Origin: Pseudomonadota bacterium
GTDB taxonomy: Bacteria > Pseudomonadota > Gammaproteobacteria > Burkholderiales > Burkholderiaceae
Reading direction: 5' to 3'
DNA length: 34,187 bases
NCBI GenBank assembly: GCA_021783435.1
Contig: JAJXUC010000022.1
Span: 1-34,187 of the forward strand
Every line of letters starts with the position of its first letter. Positions within the stretch are counted from its first letter, which is position 1. The notes below the pieces were generated by a model, which did not search any database, was not told the DNA's origin, and was given only the letters and a program-made list of their open reading frames with translations. Of the stretch, positions 8,538 to 16,626 are shown one piece after another. The position numbers and the translations under genes are program-made.

Positions 8538-9725
8538 ATGCCGCCTGCCCCATCGTCATCCGCTCCTCGCCTGCTCGCCGCCGGCCTCGCGCTGCTCGGC
8601 ACAGTCGCGCCAGCCGGCAAGGTGCTGGCGCAAACCCCGCCGGACCCCGCGCCGCAGGGCGGCGAGTTCCAGATCGCACCCTACAACGCCCCGGCGCTGC
8701 CACCCTACAAAACGCTGGAAAACGGCTTGTCGTTCTCGGGCCATCTCGACAGCGAAGCGGTTGGTGTGGCCGCTGGCGGACGGCATCGCCAGCTGGCGAG
8801 CGACGCCCTGTTGCAGTTCGGCGGCAGCCTCGATACGGCCAGGGCCGGCCTGTGGGCTGGCGGCAAACTGGACTTCAGCCTGATGGGCGTGAAGACCAAC
8901 GGCAACTTGCCGGCGCAGACCGGCGCGGTGCAAACCACGAGCAACGACTGGGCGCCCAACTTTCTGCGGCTGTACCAGTTCAGTTACCAGCAAGACCTGG
9001 GCGCGGGCTTCGTGCGCGCCGGCATCATGGACGTCAACTATTACTTCGCCACTGTCGGGCTGGCCGGGCAGTTGCTCAACGCCTCGTTCGGCCCCGTGCC
9101 CACGTTGACCAACAACGCCGACATCGCCACGTTTCCCAACCCCGGCCTGGGTTTGATGGGGGGGGCCGATCTGGGCGATGGCTACGCGCTGCAAGCCGGC
9201 GCCTGGCAGGCCAACCCGCCCGAGTTCAGCGGCGTGCTGCAATCGGGCGCGCTGGCGTTGGTGGAGGCGAGCAAGAGCATCGGCACTCTGGAGGACGGCC
9301 AGCCACGCCAGGTGTTCAAACTCGGGTTGTGGCATATGCGACAGAACGACCCGTTGCTCGGTCCGTCCACCGGCGGGGTCTACGGCATCGGCGAAACCCG
9401 CTGGGACATGGCCAATGGCCCGCACTACGGCGCCTTCGTGCAGTTGGCGGCGAGCAACGGCAGGGTGAACGCGTTGCCCTATTACCTGGGCCTCGGCCTG
9501 CGCGTGCAGCGGCCCTTCGCCAGTCGACCGAATGACAGTCTCAGCATCGGCCTGGCCCGCGCCAGCCTGCACGCGCTGCACCCGGAAACCGTGCTGGAAG
9601 TGAACTACGCCTACAGGGTGGTGCGTGGCGTGTATCTGCAGCCCGACATGCAGCGCATCTGGAATGCCGGGGGCAACGGCCCGCCGGCCACGGTGGTCGG
9701 GGTCAGGCTGCACCTGGAATACTGA
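8538..9725 (+). CDS. Carbohydrate-selective porin, OprB family
   Basis: This predicted 395-residue outer-membrane beta-barrel has an N-terminal signal peptide (hydrophobic LLAAGLALLGTVAP, likely cleaved after VLA at residue 31). OprB-like features are repeated alternating aromatic/glycine strands (LRLYQFSYQQDLG, MDVNYYFAT, LNASFGPVP), a YRVVRGVYLQPDMQRI..NAGG segment typical of the C-terminal barrel, and a terminal tyrosine in a strand ending HLEY. OprB porins admit sugars through the outer membrane. The frame is open to 8223 inside ubiX, but the ATG at 8538 is right before the signal peptide. No sugar transport genes are adjacent, so the substrate is unknown. It is convergent with the FecR-domain gene. 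Confidence 0.8.
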   Translation: MPPAPSSSAPRLLAAGLALLGTVAPAGKVLAQTPPDPAPQGGEFQIAPYNAPALPPYKTLENGLSFSGHLDSEAVGVAAGGRHRQLASDALLQFGGSLDTARAGLWAGGKLDFSLMGVKTNGNLPAQTGAVQTTSNDWAPNFLRLYQFSYQQDLGAGFVRAGIMDVNYYFATVGLAGQLLNASFGPVPTLTNNADIATFPNPGLGLMGGADLGDGYALQAGAWQANPPEFSGVLQSGALALVEASKSIGTLEDGQPRQVFKLGLWHMRQNDPLLGPSTGGVYGIGETRWDMANGPHYGAFVQLAASNGRVNALPYYLGLGLRVQRPFASRPNDSLSIGLARASLHALHPETVLEVNYAYRVVRGVYLQPDMQRIWNAGGNGPPATVVGVRLHLEY

Positions 9726-9828
9726 GCCCAAATCCCAAGGGGCGGCATGCTGCTCAGCCTCCCGAGGTGGTCCAGGATGCGGCGCCAGCCCTTCGCCGGC
9801 CTGGACAGAACCCGCATCAGGCCGCAAC

Positions 9829-11955
9829 TCAAGGCGGAGCCATGCCAGCGCGCTGCAGAGGGCCGGGCACGCCCTGCGGAGCGTTGCCCTCGAACCCACG
9901 CCCGAATGCGCCCACCGGCCCGCCCGAGCGCCCGGCCTCGCCCCGTGGGCTGGGTTCGTAGCCAGGCAGGGGGCCGCGGACTTGGGCCTGGCCCTGGGGC
10001 GGCAGATGCTGGCGCCAGGCCGGAGCAGGCCGTTCGAAGCGCTGCGGCGCTTGCCCTGGGCGCTCGATCGATGGGGGTGGCCCCGCACCGCGCCCAGGCA
10101 CCTGCAAGCCCGGCGGCTCGAGGCCTGGCCCGGAACGTTGGTCGCGGTGTTGGTCGAATCTTTGCACGGGGCGTTCAGACACGTCGGGTATGGGGCGCGA
10201 AAACCTGCGATCCCGTTGCCCTGGCTCCAGGGCCTGTTGCGGCGGCCTTGGAGTTTGCGGCTGCGGGACGAACACAAACGGCCGCGCGGACCGTCCATGC
10301 TCTCCCGGCTGCGTCTGCAGGCTGGACTGTGGCCTGGGTGACGGCTCCGCTCCCGGAGCTTGACCAGGACGCATCGATGGCGGCATTGCGGTTTGGCGCG
10401 GGAACGGGCGCTGCACCGGGACCGGCACGATGCGCACCGGAACTCTCTCGGGCGCGGTGTTGCTCAGAGGGTGGCCCCGGTATCCGCCCGGGGGCTGCAG
10501 CCCGCCGACCTCGGGCACGCTGAAGCGTTGCGGCAGAGGCCCGGGCTCGCGTGTGGCCAGCACTGGGCGCGGCCTGAACCCCGCAGGCCAGGGCATCGGC
10601 CGTGCCCCGGCGGTGACGCTGGCTGCCAACGGGTGTGCGTCGGGCGCCGGGGTCAGCGGCAGGATGCGCGTCTGCAAGACGGGCAGGTGATGCACATGGT
10701 CCTGCACCGGCAGGCCCTGAACGAAGGTGGTGCGCGGCACCAGGGTGAGGGCATGAGGCGGCAGGTGGCGCGGGTCGAGTTCGCGGCGCACATTGATCCC
10801 GTCGTGGTTGCGGTCGTTGATGGGTGTGCAGCGGTTCACCGCCACGAGGTAGGCCGGGGTGTAGGCGTAGGGCGGGCGGTAGATCTGCCCCGGGCCGAGC
10901 GGGAACCAGCCCACGGTCGGAGCGCCACCCGCCACGCCGAAGGAGAAGGTGACGCCAGGCGCGGCGCCGACGAAAGCCACCAGCGCCGGGGCATACACCG
11001 GGCGCACCACCGCGGGGCCCGGCACCCAGGCCCAGGCGGAGCCGACCCAGGCCCAGCGACCGTAGTGGAAGGGCGCGAAGCCCCAGGGCTCGGCCGCAAT
11101 CCAGGTCCAGCCCCAGGGTGGCACCCAGGCCCAGTGGCCGTTGCGGTAGGGCACCCAGCCGGGGGCGACGCGCGGGTACCAGACGGGCCCATATTGCGGG
11201 CTCTGGGCCCACTCCCCCCAGGCGTCGAGCCCCTGGTAGCCGGTCACCCAGGGCGAGACATAGCGCGCGGAGATGGAAGCATCTTCGCGCGCGTTCAACT
11301 GGGTCACCCATTGGTCGAAAGCGTCGGTCGGCGGATTATCTTCGGCAGCCACCACGGTGAGATCCTGCCCGGCAAAGCGCACCCTCTGCCCGGCCTCCAC
11401 CGCATAGGGCACGGCGCTCTCGCCATAGGCCGTGCCCTGGCCAGTGCGCAGCGTGGCGGTGGTGGTATCGGCGGCCGGGCTCACGTCCAGGCGCATATCC
11501 CCCGCGCTCTGCAACTGAAAGGCGAGGTTGGGCGTGTCCACCTCCACGCGCCGATCCGGTCCGAAGGCGCGCACTTGCAATTGCGCCGTACCCTGCGACA
11601 GCGACAACTGCACGTCCTGCTCGCGCAGATCGAGTACCGTGAGATCCGTGTTCGAGCCCAGGCGGATCGCATCCGGCCCGGCGACGATGTCGGCGCGACC
11701 ACCCGGCGGCACCCACAGCCGATCGCCGATGGTGATAGGCCGGTTCAGACCGGCCGCGATCCAGTTGCTGGCGCCGGCCGGCAGCAGACTCACCTCGCCC
11801 TGAAACGCGGCGATGCGGCCGACCAGCGCGGGCGGCTCGGCATGCGCGAGAGGCGCCAGACCGATGATTGCAAGCCTGAACAGGCTGGGTAGAGCCCGAT
11901 ACACGATCCATCGCAAACTGCGCAGCCGACGGACACAGCGTGGAAGCGGATTCAT
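9829..11955 (-). CDS. Secreted FecR-domain protein with Trp-rich module and long Pro-rich tail
   Basis: This 708-residue product has a signal peptide (likely cleaved after AHA at residue 39). A FecR-like domain follows (about 45-200; GEVSLLPAGASNWIAAGLNRPI with a gel-like threshold pattern). Next is a striking Trp/Tyr-rich repeat module (about 245-312, with units like YRNGHWAWVPPWGWTW and FHYGRWAWVGSAWAW), of the kind annotated as DUF6600. A segment around 385-430 contains NDRNHDGINVRRELDPR. The last 270 or so residues (about 440-708) are dominated by Pro, Gln, Arg and Gly and are probably disordered. FecR domains in anti-sigma regulators sense outer-membrane receptors, but no sigma factor or TonB receptor is adjacent, so this is more likely an envelope structural protein. 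No good Shine-Dalgarno sequence precedes 11955. Confidence 0.8.
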   Translation of the reverse strand: MNPLPRCVRRLRSLRWIVYRALPSLFRLAIIGLAPLAHAEPPALVGRIAAFQGEVSLLPAGASNWIAAGLNRPITIGDRLWVPPGGRADIVAGPDAIRLGSNTDLTVLDLREQDVQLSLSQGTAQLQVRAFGPDRRVEVDTPNLAFQLQSAGDMRLDVSPAADTTTATLRTGQGTAYGESAVPYAVEAGQRVRFAGQDLTVVAAEDNPPTDAFDQWVTQLNAREDASISARYVSPWVTGYQGLDAWGEWAQSPQYGPVWYPRVAPGWVPYRNGHWAWVPPWGWTWIAAEPWGFAPFHYGRWAWVGSAWAWVPGPAVVRPVYAPALVAFVGAAPGVTFSFGVAGGAPTVGWFPLGPGQIYRPPYAYTPAYLVAVNRCTPINDRNHDGINVRRELDPRHLPPHALTLVPRTTFVQGLPVQDHVHHLPVLQTRILPLTPAPDAHPLAASVTAGARPMPWPAGFRPRPVLATREPGPLPQRFSVPEVGGLQPPGGYRGHPLSNTAPERVPVRIVPVPVQRPFPRQTAMPPSMRPGQAPGAEPSPRPQSSLQTQPGEHGRSARPFVFVPQPQTPRPPQQALEPGQRDRRFSRPIPDVSERPVQRFDQHRDQRSGPGLEPPGLQVPGRGAGPPPSIERPGQAPQRFERPAPAWRQHLPPQGQAQVRGPLPGYEPSPRGEAGRSGGPVGAFGRGFEGNAPQGVPGPLQRAGMAPP

Positions 11956-12512
11956 GGTGGTGAGCTTGGGCGGGAACGCTGGATTGGGTTGCGTTCACCA
12001 TCAACGAACGACAGCCGCCCGCGCATGACAGCGGCTTGTATGCGCGTGCGGCCAGATGTAACCCGCCGCCGTGACTCGCCAGGAAACGCGCGGCCGTTCT
12101 CATGTTTCCTTGACCCTGACGGGCGTGGATCGGCGGGCCGATCCTGGGACGCTCACAAGCCAACTGGCGCAACGGTGTGCCGGAGCTGGTCCATGCCGGC
12201 GCCAGCGACCCCACGGCATGCCAGGCGCCCATGCGCAAGCATCAAGCCCGCAGCCGCCTGTCATCGGTCTGACAGCGGCATGGGCGAGATTCGGACTGCG
12301 CCCATCCGCCAACCCGCACGCCATCACTCAACCCCATGACGCACACCGCCGGGGGCCGCTTGCGCCGCACGCGGGCGCTCTACGATGGAACTGTTGGCAC
12401 TCGACGCTTCTCGGTGCTCGCTGCGCTCGTTACACCCTTCCTGCGCCATTTTTCGGCCATTTTTTTCTTGACCATGTTCCATCCCACCACACCAACCTCA
12501 GTTCCGGCACGG
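11956..12512. other. Non-coding spacer between the FecR-domain gene and panD
   Basis: This is 557 bases with no ORF that looks real; reading frames crossing it lack family resemblance and codon bias. It must hold the divergent promoters for the FecR-domain gene (-) and panD (+). A short perfect hairpin, GGATCGG (12127-12133) with CCGATCC (12138-12144), is present. A weak panD promoter candidate is TTGCGC (12360) and TACGAT (12381) with a 15-base spacer. The last 90 bases (12400-12490) are locally T-rich. Confidence 0.5.
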
Positions 12513-12863
12513 ATGATGTTGCGCGCCAAAATTCACCGCGCCACGCTCACCGGAGCCGATCTGCATTACGAGGGCTCCTGCGGTATCGACCAGGCGCTGC
12601 TGGACGCCTGCGACATCATCCCCGGCGAGCAGATCGAGATCTACAACGTGACCAACGGCGCGCGCCTGAGCACCTATGCCATCGCCGAGCCCGCCGGCAG
12701 CGGATGCATTACCTTGAATGGTTCGGCAGCGCGCCACGCCGCCATTGGCGACCTGCTCATCATTTGCACCTATGGCCCGATGGACGACGCCACAGCGCGC
12801 AACTTCCGCCCGCACATTGCCTTGCTGGATGCGCGCAACGGCATCGCTGCCATGAAGACTTGA
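12513..12863 (+). CDS. panD: Aspartate 1-decarboxylase precursor
   Basis: PanD converts L-aspartate to beta-alanine for pantothenate and coenzyme A synthesis. It is made as a pro-enzyme that cleaves itself between Gly and Ser to create a pyruvoyl cofactor. The self-cleavage site is in LHYEGSCGID (Gly21-Ser22 with this start), and the catalytic Lys/Tyr region is seen in AKIHRATLTGADLHY and QIEIYNVTNGAR. The 116-residue length fits. The frame is open to 12336. Among ATGs at 12474, 12513 and 12516, the second gives MMLRAKIHRATL, closest to the family. It is a single gene after a long spacer; no other pantothenate gene is nearby. Confidence 0.93.
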   Translation: MMLRAKIHRATLTGADLHYEGSCGIDQALLDACDIIPGEQIEIYNVTNGARLSTYAIAEPAGSGCITLNGSAARHAAIGDLLIICTYGPMDDATARNFRPHIALLDARNGIAAMKT

Positions 12864-13156
12864 TTGCGGCAGCGGCACGTGGCCTGCGTGGGCAACTCCG
12901 GAGCCACTTCTGCACCGGGCCGCAGTTTTCAGCTTAGAATGCACGATTCCGGTTTTTTGGCCGCCGGAACCATGGCCCCAGGGCCATGCCGCACGATCCG
13001 CGGAATGCACGCGGGGTTCACGCAGAATCCGTCCTCTCCGGAGTTTGTCAGTGTGGCATGGATCCATGCAACGAAACCCGAAATCCATGCGAGAGAGCCT
13101 GCCGCAGCATCCGAGCAGGATAAAAGCGCCGCAACCCAGTGAATGAACCCACATCC
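12864..13156 (+). promoter_or_regulatory. Long leader of rplM-rpsI with palindromes
   Basis: These 293 bases precede rplM without a convincing ORF. A TAGAAT -10-like hexamer is at 12935-12940; the -35 is weak. If it is used, the transcript has a leader of about 210 bases. Two strong palindromes lie in it: CATGGCCC/GGGCCATG (12971-12988) and the perfect 14-mer GCATGGATCCATGC (13056-13069). Ribosomal-protein leaders often bind their own product. Whether this one does is unknown. Confidence 0.4.
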
Positions 13157-13585
13157 ATGAAAACCTTCAGCGCCAAACCGGCCGAAGTGACGCATGAGTG
13201 GTTTGTGATTGACGCGACGGACAAAGTCCTCGGCCGTGTCGCCAGCGAAGTGGCACGACGTCTTCGCGGCAAGCACAAACCCATTTATACGCCTCACGTC
13301 GACACCGGCGACTTCATCATCGTCGTCAACTCCTCCAAGCTGCGCGTCACCGGCAACAAGGCGGACGACAAGATCTACTACCGCCACACCGGCTACCCCG
13401 GCGGCATCTACGCCACCCGCTTCAAGGACATGCAGGCCAAGCACCCCGGCCGCGCCCTGCAGCTGGCGGTCAAGGGCATGCTGCCCAAGGGCCCGCTGGG
13501 CTACGCCATGATCAAGAAACTCAAGGTCTATGCCGACGCGGATCACCCGCACACCGCGCAGCAGCCCAAGAGCCTGGACATCTAA
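13157..13585 (+). CDS. rplM: 50S ribosomal protein L13 (uL13)
   Basis: This 142-residue protein has the same length as E. coli L13 and very high similarity along its whole length (start [53 protein letters not shown], ending AQQPKSLDI). It is an early-assembly protein of the large subunit. The frame is open to an ATG at 13139, but 13157 gives the family start MKTF. It is followed by rpsI after 9 bases, the universal rplM-rpsI operon. Confidence 0.98.
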   Translation: MKTFSAKPAEVTHEWFVIDATDKVLGRVASEVARRLRGKHKPIYTPHVDTGDFIIVVNSSKLRVTGNKADDKIYYRHTGYPGGIYATRFKDMQAKHPGRALQLAVKGMLPKGPLGYAMIKKLKVYADADHPHTAQQPKSLDI

Positions 13586-13594
13586 GGAGCGGCC

Positions 13595-13987
13595 ATGATT
13601 GGAGATTGGAATTACGGCACCGGCCGCCGCAAGAGTTCGGTGGCCCGCGTGTTCATGAAGAAGGGCAACGGCAACATCACCGTGAACGGCCTGGCGCTGC
13701 AAGAGTATTTCGGTCGCCAGACCTCCATCATGGTGGTCAAGCAGCCGCTGGTGCTGACGCAGAACGAAGCGCTGTTCGACATCAAGGTCAACGTGCGCGG
13801 CGGTGGTGAATCGGGCCAGGCCGGCGCGGTGCGCCACGGTATCACCCGGGCGCTGATCGACTATGACGCGGCGCTGAAATCGGCGCTGTCGAACGCCGGT
13901 TTCGTCACCCGCGACGCCCGCGAAGTGGAGCGCAAGAAAGTTGGCCTGCACGGCGCGCGCCGTCGCAAGCAGTTCTCCAAGCGCTAA
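13595..13987 (+). CDS. rpsI: 30S ribosomal protein S9 (uS9)
   Basis: S9 (130 residues) has its C-terminal basic tail reaching the ribosomal P site. Signatures are [14 protein letters not shown] near the start, [21 protein letters not shown] in the middle, and the invariant tail ending KQFSKR. The final SKR contacts the P-site tRNA and is intact. AAGGAG is present just before the start (13584-13589). It is the second gene of the rplM-rpsI operon and is followed by a paired hairpin region and an intrinsic terminator. Confidence 0.98.
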   Translation: MIGDWNYGTGRRKSSVARVFMKKGNGNITVNGLALQEYFGRQTSIMVVKQPLVLTQNEALFDIKVNVRGGGESGQAGAVRHGITRALIDYDAALKSALSNAGFVTRDAREVERKKVGLHGARRRKQFSKR

Positions 13988-14003
13988 GCCGCAAGCCAGG
14001 AGC

Positions 14004-14034
14004 GATCGCGGCGCCAGGCGACTTCGCCGCGATC
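14004..14034. repeat. Inverted repeat after rpsI
   Basis: GATCGCGGCG (14004-14013) and CGCCGCGATC (14025-14034) form a perfect 10-bp stem around an 11-base loop, starting 17 bases after the rpsI stop and just before the terminator. It shares GATCGCGGCGCCA with the prfA-prmC spacer palindrome at 6526. Confidence 0.6.
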
Positions 14035-14038
14035 CAGG

Positions 14039-14065
14039 AAAGCCCGTCCGCGAGACGGGCTTTTT
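14039..14065 (+). terminator. Intrinsic terminator of rplM-rpsI
   Basis: The perfect 10-bp stem AAAGCCCGTC (14039-14048) with GACGGGCTTT (14054-14063) has loop CGCGA and is followed by further T residues. It lies 51 bases after rpsI. Confidence 0.9.
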
Positions 14066-14237
14066 CATGCTTGCCGCATTCGCTCCGGACAGGCGCAAAC
14101 CCAAACCCTGGACTCGTCCGGCGCCAAGCAAGATCCGTCGACATCCGCAGCGGCTCGTCACTTCAGGCCGGTGCAGCGCCAGCCGCCGCCCGTTACCATG
14201 GATGCCTTCGATAGACGGGGGTGATGGAGTGAGCGCA

Positions 14238-15287
14238 GTGCGGATCGGAATTGTTGGCGGCACAGGCTACACGGGCGTGGAACTGCTGCGCCTGCTGCTG
14301 CGCCACCCGCAAGCCGAACTGATCGCCATCACCTCGCGCAAGGAAGCCGGCCAGGCCGTGGCCGAGATGTTTCCCAGCTTGCGCGGTCACACCGATCTGC
14401 GTTTTTCAACCCCCGACGATGCGCCGCTGGCGCAGTGCGACCTAGTGTTCTTCGCCACTCCGCACGGTGTGGCCATGGCCCAGGCGCGCAGCCTGCTGGC
14501 AGCCGGGGTGCGCATCATCGATCTGGCCGCCGACTTCCGCCTGCGCGACACCGCCGCGTTCGAGCATTGGTACGGCATGCCGCACACTTGCCCGGATTTG
14601 CTGGCCGAAGCCGTTTACGGCCTGCCCGAACTCAACCGCGACGCCATCCGCAAGGCGCGTATCGTCGCCAACCCGGGCTGCTACCCCACCACGGTGCAAA
14701 TCGGTTTCGCCCCGCTGCTGCGCACGGCGGGGCTGGTGGACGGCGCGCACCTCATCGCCGATTGCGCCTCGGGAGTGTCCGGCGCGGGACGCAAGGCGGA
14801 ACTCGGCCTGCTGTTCAGCGAAGCTTCGGACAACTTCAAGGCCTATGGCGTCAAGGGCCATCGCCACGGGCCGGAAATCAACCAGGAACTGCGCCGCATC
14901 GGGGGCCTGGGCGATGCCGACCCTGCCCTGCATTGCCTGTTCGTGCCGCATCTGGTCCCGATGATTCGCGGCATGCACAGCACGCTCTATGCGCGCCTCA
15001 CGCCCGAAGGACAAAAGCCGGATTTGCAGGATTTGTACACGCAGTTCTACGCCAACGAACCCTTCGTCGATGTGCTTCCGGCAGGAAGCACGCCGGACAC
15101 TCGCAGCGTGCGTGGCGCGAATGTCTTGCGCCTGGCTGTGCACAAGCCCACGCCCGACACCGCCATGCTGCTGGTGACACAAGACAACCTCACCAAAGGT
15201 GCCTCGGGCCAGGCGGTGCAAAACATGAACCTGATGTTCGGGCTTGACGAGACCATGGGCCTGGGCGGACTGGCGCTGCTACCCTGA
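14238..15287 (+). CDS. argC: N-acetyl-gamma-glutamyl-phosphate reductase
   Basis: ArgC reduces N-acetylglutamyl phosphate to the semialdehyde with NADPH, the third step of arginine synthesis. The 349-residue product has the nucleotide-binding GGTGYTG at 7-13, the catalytic cysteine C148 in ANPGCYPT, and the later GHRHGPEI and HLVPMIRGM blocks. The start is uncertain. GTG at 14238 has GGAG 8 bases upstream and gives [16 protein letters not shown] at 14229 and ATG at 14202 are in frame and would add 3 or 12 residues. It sits alone between rpsI and erpA; the other arg genes are elsewhere. A weak hairpin, GGTGGC (15310)/GCCACC (15323), follows it. Confidence 0.95.
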   Translation: MRIGIVGGTGYTGVELLRLLLRHPQAELIAITSRKEAGQAVAEMFPSLRGHTDLRFSTPDDAPLAQCDLVFFATPHGVAMAQARSLLAAGVRIIDLAADFRLRDTAAFEHWYGMPHTCPDLLAEAVYGLPELNRDAIRKARIVANPGCYPTTVQIGFAPLLRTAGLVDGAHLIADCASGVSGAGRKAELGLLFSEASDNFKAYGVKGHRHGPEINQELRRIGGLGDADPALHCLFVPHLVPMIRGMHSTLYARLTPEGQKPDLQDLYTQFYANEPFVDVLPAGSTPDTRSVRGANVLRLAVHKPTPDTAMLLVTQDNLTKGASGQAVQNMNLMFGLDETMGLGGLALLP

Positions 15288-15353
15288 ACCCGAGCGCCCC
15301 GAGGCCGGTGGTGGCATTTCACGCCACCCGCCCGGGCTCATGCCGCCGCAGCC

Positions 15354-15359
15354 TAAAAT
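15354..15359 (+). promoter_or_regulatory. Candidate -10 element of erpA
   Basis: TAAAAT lies 24 bases before the erpA ATG in an AT-rich pocket; no consensus -35 is seen. The Shine-Dalgarno AGGAGA is at 15373-15378. Confidence 0.35.
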
Positions 15360-15383
15360 AGTATTTCCAGCCAGGAGAACACC

Positions 15384-15767
15384 ATGAGCGCAGTCGTACA
15401 AGACAGCATTGCCCCTTCAGCCGCCACGGCCGAGATGCCCAGCCCGCTGCTGTTCACCGACAGCGCCGCGGCCAAGGTCAAGGAACTGATCGACGAGGAA
15501 GGCAACGCCGACCTCAAGCTGCGCGTGTTCGTCCAGGGTGGCGGCTGCTCCGGCTTCCAGTATGGCTTCACCTTCGATGAAGCGGTGAACGACGATGATC
15601 TGCAATTGGCCAAGAACGGCGTCACCTTGCTGATCGATGCGGTAAGCCTGCAATACCTCACGGGCGCCGAGATCGACTACAAGGAAGGGCTGGAAGGCGC
15701 GCAATTCGTCATCAAGAACCCCAACGCCACCACCACCTGCGGCTGCGGCTCATCGTTCTCGACCTGA
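15384..15767 (+). CDS. erpA: Iron-sulfur cluster insertion protein ErpA
   Basis: This 127-residue A-type Fe-S carrier transfers clusters to apo-enzymes, including isoprenoid-pathway enzymes. The three cluster-binding cysteines are C55 (in [12 protein letters not shown]) and C119 and C121 (in [10 protein letters not shown]). The N-terminal extension of about 20 residues before [14 protein letters not shown] is usual for betaproteobacterial ErpA. The ATG at 15384 has AGGAGA 5 bases upstream. It is monocistronic with its own terminator. In many Burkholderiales, erpA is followed directly by anmK. Here a low-GC insert of about 800 bases separates them. Confidence 0.96.
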   Translation: MSAVVQDSIAPSAATAEMPSPLLFTDSAAAKVKELIDEEGNADLKLRVFVQGGGCSGFQYGFTFDEAVNDDDLQLAKNGVTLLIDAVSLQYLTGAEIDYKEGLEGAQFVIKNPNATTTCGCGSSFST

Positions 15768-15785
15768 GTTCCCCACGCCCCAAGC

Positions 15786-15813
15786 AAACCGCCCCGCTTG
15801 GGCGGTTTTTTTT
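15786..15813 (+). terminator. Intrinsic terminator of erpA
   Basis: A perfect 9-bp stem, AAACCGCCC (15786-15794) and GGGCGGTTT (15800-15808), with loop CGCTT and five more T residues, begins 18 bases after the erpA stop. Confidence 0.92.
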
Positions 15814-15899
15814 GGCATTCGGTCGGCCCAACGGCATCATGCTGAACGCTATGGCGCTGGAATGATTCGAACGTCCTCCCAAGCTCCGAGGCCTGTGGG

Positions 15900-16451
15900 A
15901 TGATAAAGGTGGTTATTTTGTCGGATAACATCGGATTCTGGCGTTATCCGACGATCTACATGACGTTAGCGATCATCATGCGATTCCAAGTCACCGCGGC
16001 ACAGATCAAGCGGCAGAACCGCAAATCAGCATTTTTCGCACTATTCCTGATCGTGCTGTCTATTGCGTGTATGGGAATACTATTGAGCGTAAAGTCTCTG
16101 CTGGACATGATCTTTCCTGTAATTGGTCTGTTACTGTTTGCTCCACCAATACTCAGGACATACAAAATGATCAAAGAAGGGGCAGGGTCTTACCCCGTTC
16201 TTGAACTTGATGAAAATGCAGGAAAGATTGCCGTCAGCTACAAAGATATCGTTGTCACTGTCGACATCTCTCAAATTAAAAACCTAAGGTTGCAGTACAA
16301 ATCTAGCGCCTTGGTTTCAATAATCGTCACAACCAGTTCTGGTGAAGTAATGCGCTTTGAGGGATATGAATACCTTGAGGCATTAGCAGCCGCCTTAGAG
16401 CGTCTTACCCCTGCCGACAGGATTACCAATGCGAAGCTCTACCATCGCTAG
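15900..16451 (+). CDS. Hypothetical membrane protein of a low-GC insert
   Basis: The frame encodes up to 183 residues and I recognise no family. After a basic segment (VTAAQIKRQNRKS) come two hydrophobic helices, about FFALFLIVLSIACMGILLSV and MIFPVIGLLLFAPPIL. A cytoplasmic beta-rich part of about 100 residues follows (YPVLELDENAGKIAVSY, VVTVDISQIKNLRLQY, ALVSIIVTTSSGEVMRF), resembling a PH-like domain in pattern only. The start is undecided: ATG at 15900 (used here), 15960 or 15978. A 10-bp inverted repeat at 15920-15952 would be coding with the first start and an upstream site with the others. Base composition is far lower in GC than both neighbours, with many A/T-ending codons, so recent acquisition is likely. 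No recombinase is adjacent. Confidence 0.65.
   Translation: MIKVVILSDNIGFWRYPTIYMTLAIIMRFQVTAAQIKRQNRKSAFFALFLIVLSIACMGILLSVKSLLDMIFPVIGLLLFAPPILRTYKMIKEGAGSYPVLELDENAGKIAVSYKDIVVTVDISQIKNLRLQYKSSALVSIIVTTSSGEVMRFEGYEYLEALAAALERLTPADRITNAKLYHR
15920..15952. repeat. 10-bp inverted repeat near the low-GC gene start
   Basis: GTCGGATAAC (15920-15929) and GTTATCCGAC (15943-15952) are perfect reverse complements separated by 13 bases. The right arm ends 7 bases before the alternative ATG at 15960. It could be an operator for that gene or a recombination or insertion-end remnant. Confidence 0.6.
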
Positions 16452-16525
16452 GTAGTCGATTCAGGGGGACACTCCGCCAGCCGGCCGGCTTCGCGCCCCT
16501 GATCTGGTGCGTTGAGGCTCTACTT

Positions 16526-16626
16526 ATCTGCCTCAGCACAGGCCACTCTGGCTGAGAGCGGGCAGATGCTCGAACCGAGACCAACCAGCAATTCGACCCT
16601 GCATTCCAGAAGCATTCTGGCTTCTG
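16526..16626. repeat. Nested inverted repeats between the low-GC gene and anmK
   Basis: ATCTGC-CTCAGC (16526-16537) pairs with GCTGAG (16551-16556) and, after a 5-base bulge, GCAGAT (16562-16567). Further on, CCAGAA (16606-16611)/TTCTGG (16615-16620) and CAGAAGC (16607-16613)/GCTTCTG (16620-16626) are two mutually exclusive stems. The second lies just past the anmK stop on (-) and may act as its 3' hairpin. The 183-base gap holds no ORF. Confidence 0.45.

Noticed and set aside
9158..9166. Run of G residues inside the porin gene, a possible phase-variable tract or frameshift
   Set aside because: The frame stays open and conserved on both sides, and the run is short; nothing shows switching.
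10360..11892. 510-codon ORF on (+) antisense to the FecR-domain gene
   Set aside because: It is an open frame caused by high GC. The product is Arg/Gly/His-rich without any recognisable domain, while the (-) frame has a signal peptide and known domains.
12071..12937. 288-codon ORF on (+) spanning the spacer and panD
   Set aside because: It overlaps panD in another frame and has no domain; the real gene is panD.
15861..15885. tRNA T-loop-like GTTCGAATC on (-) after the erpA terminator, a possible tRNA or att remnant
   Set aside because: The bases flanking the loop do not form a T stem, and no anticodon arm or acceptor is present.
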